DNA from: Psilocybe azurescens
Taxonomy: Eukaryota > Basidiomycota > Agaricomycetes > Agaricales > Agrocybaceae
DNA: 22,072 bases
Assembly: GCA_023853785.1 (NCBI GenBank)
Contig: JAJIRX010000534.1
Coordinates: 1 to 22,072, forward strand
Direction of reading: 5' to 3'
The notes under the pieces are model-generated. The model did not search any database, had not been told where the DNA came from, and worked only from the letters and a program-made list of their open reading frames with translations. Below, piece by piece: positions 18,024 through 22,072 of the stretch; the first letter of the stretch is position 1, and the number at the start of each line of letters is the position of its first letter. The position numbers were made by a program, and so were the translations under genes.

Positions 18024-19589
18024 AACTGCAGTGGTAGCAACACCCCAGGACACGGCCTCCAAGTCAGCACATCCATGACGAGCAACGGAAGCTACCGGAA
18101 AATGAAACTATCAGCGGCCGGGACATGGCCAAAAACTTTCTTTAAATTTCTTCTATCCTTATGTCGGTACACTGGCGCTAGGGCATCCTCATTTTTTCTA
18201 TGATCAACGGTCATTTTTTTTGTAAAATAATTTGTACCACTGGAAAGCTTTCTGTATGAGTGACAAACAGGGCACCATACTTACACTAGGGCGGATTATA
18301 CTCCTCGGTATACGGATTAATAAGGAGATCTATCCATACTTCGTATTGCGATATCTCTCCGACCAAGGTACCATCTCCTCGAGTAATAATAGTACATGTA
18401 TTTTCTTTGGACTAAAATACTCCATTCTGACATTGACGTGAGAGTTGGCCGACGCCGTTTTCACGAAAAGATAACAGCTGACCTACCCCCACCTGCTGTC
18501 CGCTAACAACTACTTCTAGGTCAGAACAGAACGCGATCTCCAAGAGACAGTGAAACGAACAAGACAAGGGCGCCTCTATAAAAGGGCAGGGAACACTCCT
18601 GACCACTCCAGTCCATATGCTTTCGTAGAAGACATAGCATTGAAGGACACCGCTCAAAACAGTACTCAAAACAGCGATCTTTGCCTCCGACAGGCCCAGT
18701 TTGTCCTAAGTTCAGCCGGTGCAAAGATGGAAAAGCACCATCCCACCGTGCCAAGCGATTGCCTTCAATCGCGCATTTAACATGACATCTAGAAGTAACT
18801 TTGGTGTAACTTTACAGCTAATTAGATGACGGGAGTGGAATTTGACACGGCTGATTTGAAGCGGTGGGCCTCAAGGATAGATACTTGTATTCCCAGAAGA
18901 CTGACTGGGAGTACGCACACAAAGGTCACGGCAATGTATAACTTTAGCGACACATAGAATCCATTGAGAAAGTGGGAAATGCGCTGATAACCGGTGTATT
19001 CATGCTTTACTGAACGGTTATAGCTTGTGTGTATGGGCGGGCATACACGGGAACAGAAGACTTCTTCTGCTTAGACAGGCTAGACATACGTCTGATACTC
19101 TGATTGGAACGGGGTCTAGGGCACTGGAGAGAAAAATGTCCGTGAATTCATACTTAGAATAATTGAATTAATGAGTTCTTATAATTTTCTTCTGTCGAAA
19201 GCAGCAGCCTGTCCTGTACGCTTGTCATGGACATGAGTGGTCGTCTGCTGAATCCCTAAGTCATAAACAAAGTAAACTTAGGCCACCTCTTCGGGCTTTC
19301 TCAAAATTTACAAAAGCCTAGATCGCTCACCCGCAAGTCACACACATCTGAAGCAAGTGAGGCATACTAGCATTACAAATATGAGGTTGGCCTGATGTCT
19401 AAAATGAGACATCTAAAAATCTTCGCTAGATTGTGAGAACTATCCAAGGATAAATTGTGCCCTGGGACGTTGCTGGTCTTGAAATCCAAAAGAAGTGTAT
19501 GAAAGAAGGTACTACTGATAGCTTCAGCTAGTATCTGCTGAATAAGGGTTCTACGTGGATGTGGTGGAGCGAGGCTTGGTTATCATGTT
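18024..19589. other. Intergenic stretch with an orphan TATA box, no recognised gene
   Basis: The strongest signal is CTCTATAAAAGGGCAGG at 18573-18589, a textbook TATA box. The only ATG-led plus-strand frame close behind it (18727-18780) has 17 codons. A 76-codon ORF spans the box itself and is unlikely to be real. The rest shows no coding features, tRNA or clear repeats. Confidence 0.35.
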
Positions 19590-20062
19590 TGTGGGCGCTG
19601 ATAAACAATGTCCCAAAAAGAAAGAGAAAAAGAAAAAGGGAAGATTTCTTAATATGACTATATCTCACTCATTTCTTGTTCAATTACCACCAAATAAGTT
19701 GCAATATGTTTGGAAAATTCACTACTACAATTTGACAAATAAATCATACTAATTAAGTGTCTACTATTACTGTCATAGATTATCTTTCACCTTGATTTTT
19801 GCATGGTTCATTAACACCATATCAGCTATTACTTCTTGTACATTCTTACCTCCTCAACTTTATTGCCAAAACCAAATGCCTCCATTCTGTCTTTGGCACC
19901 ATCCAGCCACTGAACTCTGAGGAGGTTGATGACAATGACAATGGTTGAGTTCTTAACCTGCACCCTGTACCCTTTGATATATCTTTTCCTTCTACTCTTT
20001 TCTTCTATTTAAATCTTATTTCTTATTCATTTCTACCTCATCTCTCAAAATTATAGTAACTA
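19590..20062. other. AT-rich transposon debris upstream of an orphan Tc1 end
   Basis: Composition turns sharply AT-rich at about 19600. At 19797-19947 the plus strand stays open for about 50 codons without an ATG start in that frame (LLNFIAKTKCLHSVFGTIQ, then acidic EEVDDNDNG and a stop). That looks like the C-terminal end of a lost protein, but no family was recognised. Confidence 0.35.
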
Positions 20063-20092
20063 GTGTGTGCAATACTTTTGCTCGCCACTGTA
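20063..20092. mobile_element. Orphan right terminus of a second Tc1-like element
   Basis: The sequence ending GCTCGCCACTG at 20090 followed by TA reads, on the other strand, as TA then CAGTGGCGAGCAAAAG. This is the usual start of a Tc1/mariner inverted end after a TA target. No matching left end was found upstream in the window, so it is a truncated or very old copy. Confidence 0.5.
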
Positions 20093-20492
20093 TAGTAGAT
20101 AAAAATTTCAAGGATTCCACTGTTGGCAATTTGTTACAAATACTAAAATATCATGCTGTAGTATAATCTCCTCTGGCAAGTAATAGGTGGACAAAGTCTG
20201 CTCTTTTGAGTTAGAACGTGTCAAAGAATTAAATTATCCATGTGCACACCCTCAGGCCCATTGTCCATGATACAGGATAGATTGATCAATAAGTGATCAG
20301 GTAGGGATCAGGTCAGATCTACCAGTAATATTTTATCAAGGATAATATTAAGATGTAGTACATGATATAGGGCTTACATACACTAATGAGAATGTAAGAG
20401 AGGAAGAGATAAGCAATTAAAAATAGGAAAGGACAGGAAATGACTGAAATCCTATAAAAAAAAAAGAGAGGAGCTGTGAGAATATATAGCTA
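20093..20492. other. AT-rich spacer between two Tc1-type ends
   Basis: No gene was seen. Short GATCAGG-like repetitions occur at 20281-20320, and an A run at 20457-20465. It ends in the TA (20491-20492) that appears to be the target site of the next element. Confidence 0.35.
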
Positions 20493-20702
20493 CAGTAGCT
20501 CAAAAAATTGTCCCAATGTTTGGCACTTTCTCACTAATTGTTTAATAACTTGGGAAATAAATTATGTAAAAGTCTGAAAATATTATATGTTATAGTTTAA
20601 CATGTGACTAACATATTTCTCACCAAAGTCACATAATCTTAACAAAAACTGATTAAGTAATGGAATTTACGAAATAATAAAACATTGGGACAGTTTTTGA
20701 CC
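20493..20702. repeat. Left terminal inverted repeat, itself palindromically bounded
   Basis: It matches the complement of 21882-22072. Its outer motif CAAAAAATTGTCCCAATG (20501-20518) recurs inverted at its inner edge as CATTGGGACAGTTTTTG (20683-20699). The block alone therefore has the form of a small MITE-like unit. Confidence 0.85.
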
Positions 20703-20805
20703 CTATAAAACAATAGCTTTACATGCTTGTAGAAAGCCAAATTGCTTTGTATAAATTGTGAGAAAATTAAACAAGATCATGTGACACTATTTGTACACAT
20801 TTGCA

Positions 20806-21874
20806 ATGTTGAATTCAAGTTCAACCATCTTTCTCTTTAACCACCACATCATGAGGCCTGCAACACCTTCTCAGTACAATTCTGTCCTCAATCATCTTGA
20901 AGAGGGCTATTCTCTTTGTCAAATAGAGTCTAAAACTGGTTTGGGAAAGTCTACTGTTGGAAGAATCAAGAGGGAAGTGGATGCCAACAAAGAAAACCCC
21001 AAAACAACAAAGGTGGATGTCCCTCCAAGCTTACTCCCAAGGATAAACAGGTCCTTTTTGTCAAATCAAAACAGGAAAGCTGGACAATGCTATCCAGGCA
21101 ACACACTTCATCAATGATGCTATTCCCTCTCCTGTTTGTGCCCAAACAGTCAGAAATGCCCTCAAAGAAAACAACTTCCGCTCTGTTGTTAAATCAAAAC
21201 GGCCCCTCCTCAAGGCTATCCACTGTCAAAAACACCTAAAATTTGCCCAGAATCATGTTGGCTGGACTGTGGAGGATTGGAAAAGAGTACTCTGGTCAGA
21301 TGAAACAAAAATCAACAGGATTGGCTCAGATGGAAGGGTCTATACATGGAAACCCAAGGGTGAAGCAATCTCAGATAGAACAACATCACCAACTGTCAAG
21401 CATGGAGGGGCAACAATCTCATGGTATGGGGTTGTATGGGGTGGAATGGTGTTGGAACACTCACTGAGGTTGAGGGAAGATGAATGCAGACCAATACTGT
21501 GAAATTTTGGAGCATGGGGTGGATGAAAGCTTTGACAACTTGGAGATGGCAGAGGGGAAAAGGATTTTTCAACAGGATAATGATCCCAAACACACCTCCA
21601 AAAAGCTCAAGAATGGTTTTTGGCCAATGATGTTGAAGTTATGGAGTGGCCACCCCAATCCCCTGATCTCAACCCCATTGAACACCTCTGGATTTACCTC
21701 AAAAGGCAAATGAAGACCTATGAGACACCACCCAAAGGAGCATTTGAATTGTGGGAGAGATTGGCAAAGGAATGGACTGAAATACCTTCAGAAACATGTC
21801 AAAGGCTTATAGAAAGCATGCCAAGAAGAATGGAGGCTGTTATCAAGGCAAAGGGAGGCCATACTAAGTACTAG
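20806..21874 (+). pseudogene. Tc1-type transposase, five one-base frame breaks
   Basis: Cut-and-paste transposase. The N-terminal helix-turn-helix domain is visible after MRPATPSQYNSVL (ATG 20851; ATG 20806 is an alternative start), with GYSLCQIESKTGLGKSTVGR as the recognition unit. The catalytic core has WSDE (first D, codon 21299), FQQDNDPKHTS (second D, codon 21576) and NPIEHLW (E, codon 21680). Once the missing base between them is allowed for, 34 residues separate the second D and the E, which is the Tc1 DD34E signature. Reading frames step 1, 0, 2, 1, 0, 2 along the gene, with breaks near 21010, 21060, 21415, 21485 and 21600. Each step fits loss of a single base; at 21600 an A run is involved. 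The copy cannot encode an active enzyme as sequenced. Confidence 0.9.
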
Positions 21875-21881
21875 ATAGAGA

Positions 21882-22072
21882 GTCAAAAAACTGTCCCAAT
21901 GCTCTATTATTTTGTAAATTCCAGCTTAATCAGTTTTTGTTAACATCATGTGACCTTGGTGAGAAATATGTTAGTCACATGTTAAACTATAACATATAAT
22001 ATTTTCAGACCTTTACATAATTTATTTCCCAAATTATTAAACAATTGGTGAGAAAGTGCCAAACATTGGGAC
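21882..22072. repeat. Right terminal inverted repeat (cut by the window edge)
   Basis: Its inner edge has CAAAAAACTGTCCCAATG (21884-21901), and the window stops in the outer motif at ACATTGGGAC. The alignment with the left repeat covers the whole length, with scattered substitutions and small indels. Confidence 0.88.

Larger units (their letters stand above)
20493..22072 (+). mobile_element. Tc1-type DD34E DNA transposon with long inverted repeats, right tip beyond the window
   Basis: The left end begins CAGTAGCTCAAAAAATTG directly after TA, as in Tc1 elements. About 200 bp (20501-20702) reappear inverted at 21882-22072 with few mismatches, and the window ends about ten bases before the expected tip. 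Between the repeats is one transposase gene, now frameshifted. Each 200-bp repeat itself starts and ends with inverted copies of a TGTCCCAATG motif. Confidence 0.92.

Overview
The window looks like nuclear DNA of a basidiomycete fungus, probably an Agaricomycete. The host-type genes are split by many very short introns (about 50-70 bp, GT-AG, with CTAAT/CTGAC-like branch sites). They resemble families common in mushrooms: a DUF6533-type seven-helix membrane protein, a DUF6699 protein, and a secreted-head single-pass membrane protein with a Mid2-like layout. All family calls come from recalled motifs; no database was searched. No tRNA, rRNA, CRISPR array or bacterial-type operon was seen.

Layout. 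1-6709: a nearly complete Ty3/gypsy chromovirus LTR retrotransposon on the minus strand, with gag, protease, reverse transcriptase, RNase H, integrase and chromodomain, all broken by about fifteen frame breaks and stops. Two further sense-strand ORFs lie between the chromodomain and the 3' LTR. 6710-7857: a DNA-transposon-like element with short inverted ends and clusters of a TGGASTCCA motif, lying flush against the retrotransposon. 7858-9351: AT-rich remnants, one strong nested inverted repeat, and nothing else recognisable. 9352-10634: the DUF6533-type gene, damaged. 11400-12930: a degenerate tandem repeat. 13800-14973: the DUF6699 gene with its promoter. 16354-18023: the single-pass membrane protein gene with seven exons. 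18024-19590: no gene. 19590-22072: an AT-rich transposon cluster with one orphan Tc1 terminus and a Tc1-type DD34E element whose right end runs off the window.

The most informative part is the retrotransposon. The 11 bases just inside its 5' LTR are exactly complementary to an 11-base stretch in the LTR that begins 26 bp downstream of a TATA-like box, which is the arrangement of the self-priming Tf1/sushi elements. Its two LTRs differ by six transitions, five of them at CpG sites, pointing to methylation-driven decay after insertion. The 179-codon ORF next to the polypurine tract is intact while gag and pol are shattered.

Several plus-strand genes also carry apparent one-base frame breaks, nearly all of deletion type. 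This may be real decay, but uncorrected indels in the assembly must be excluded first.
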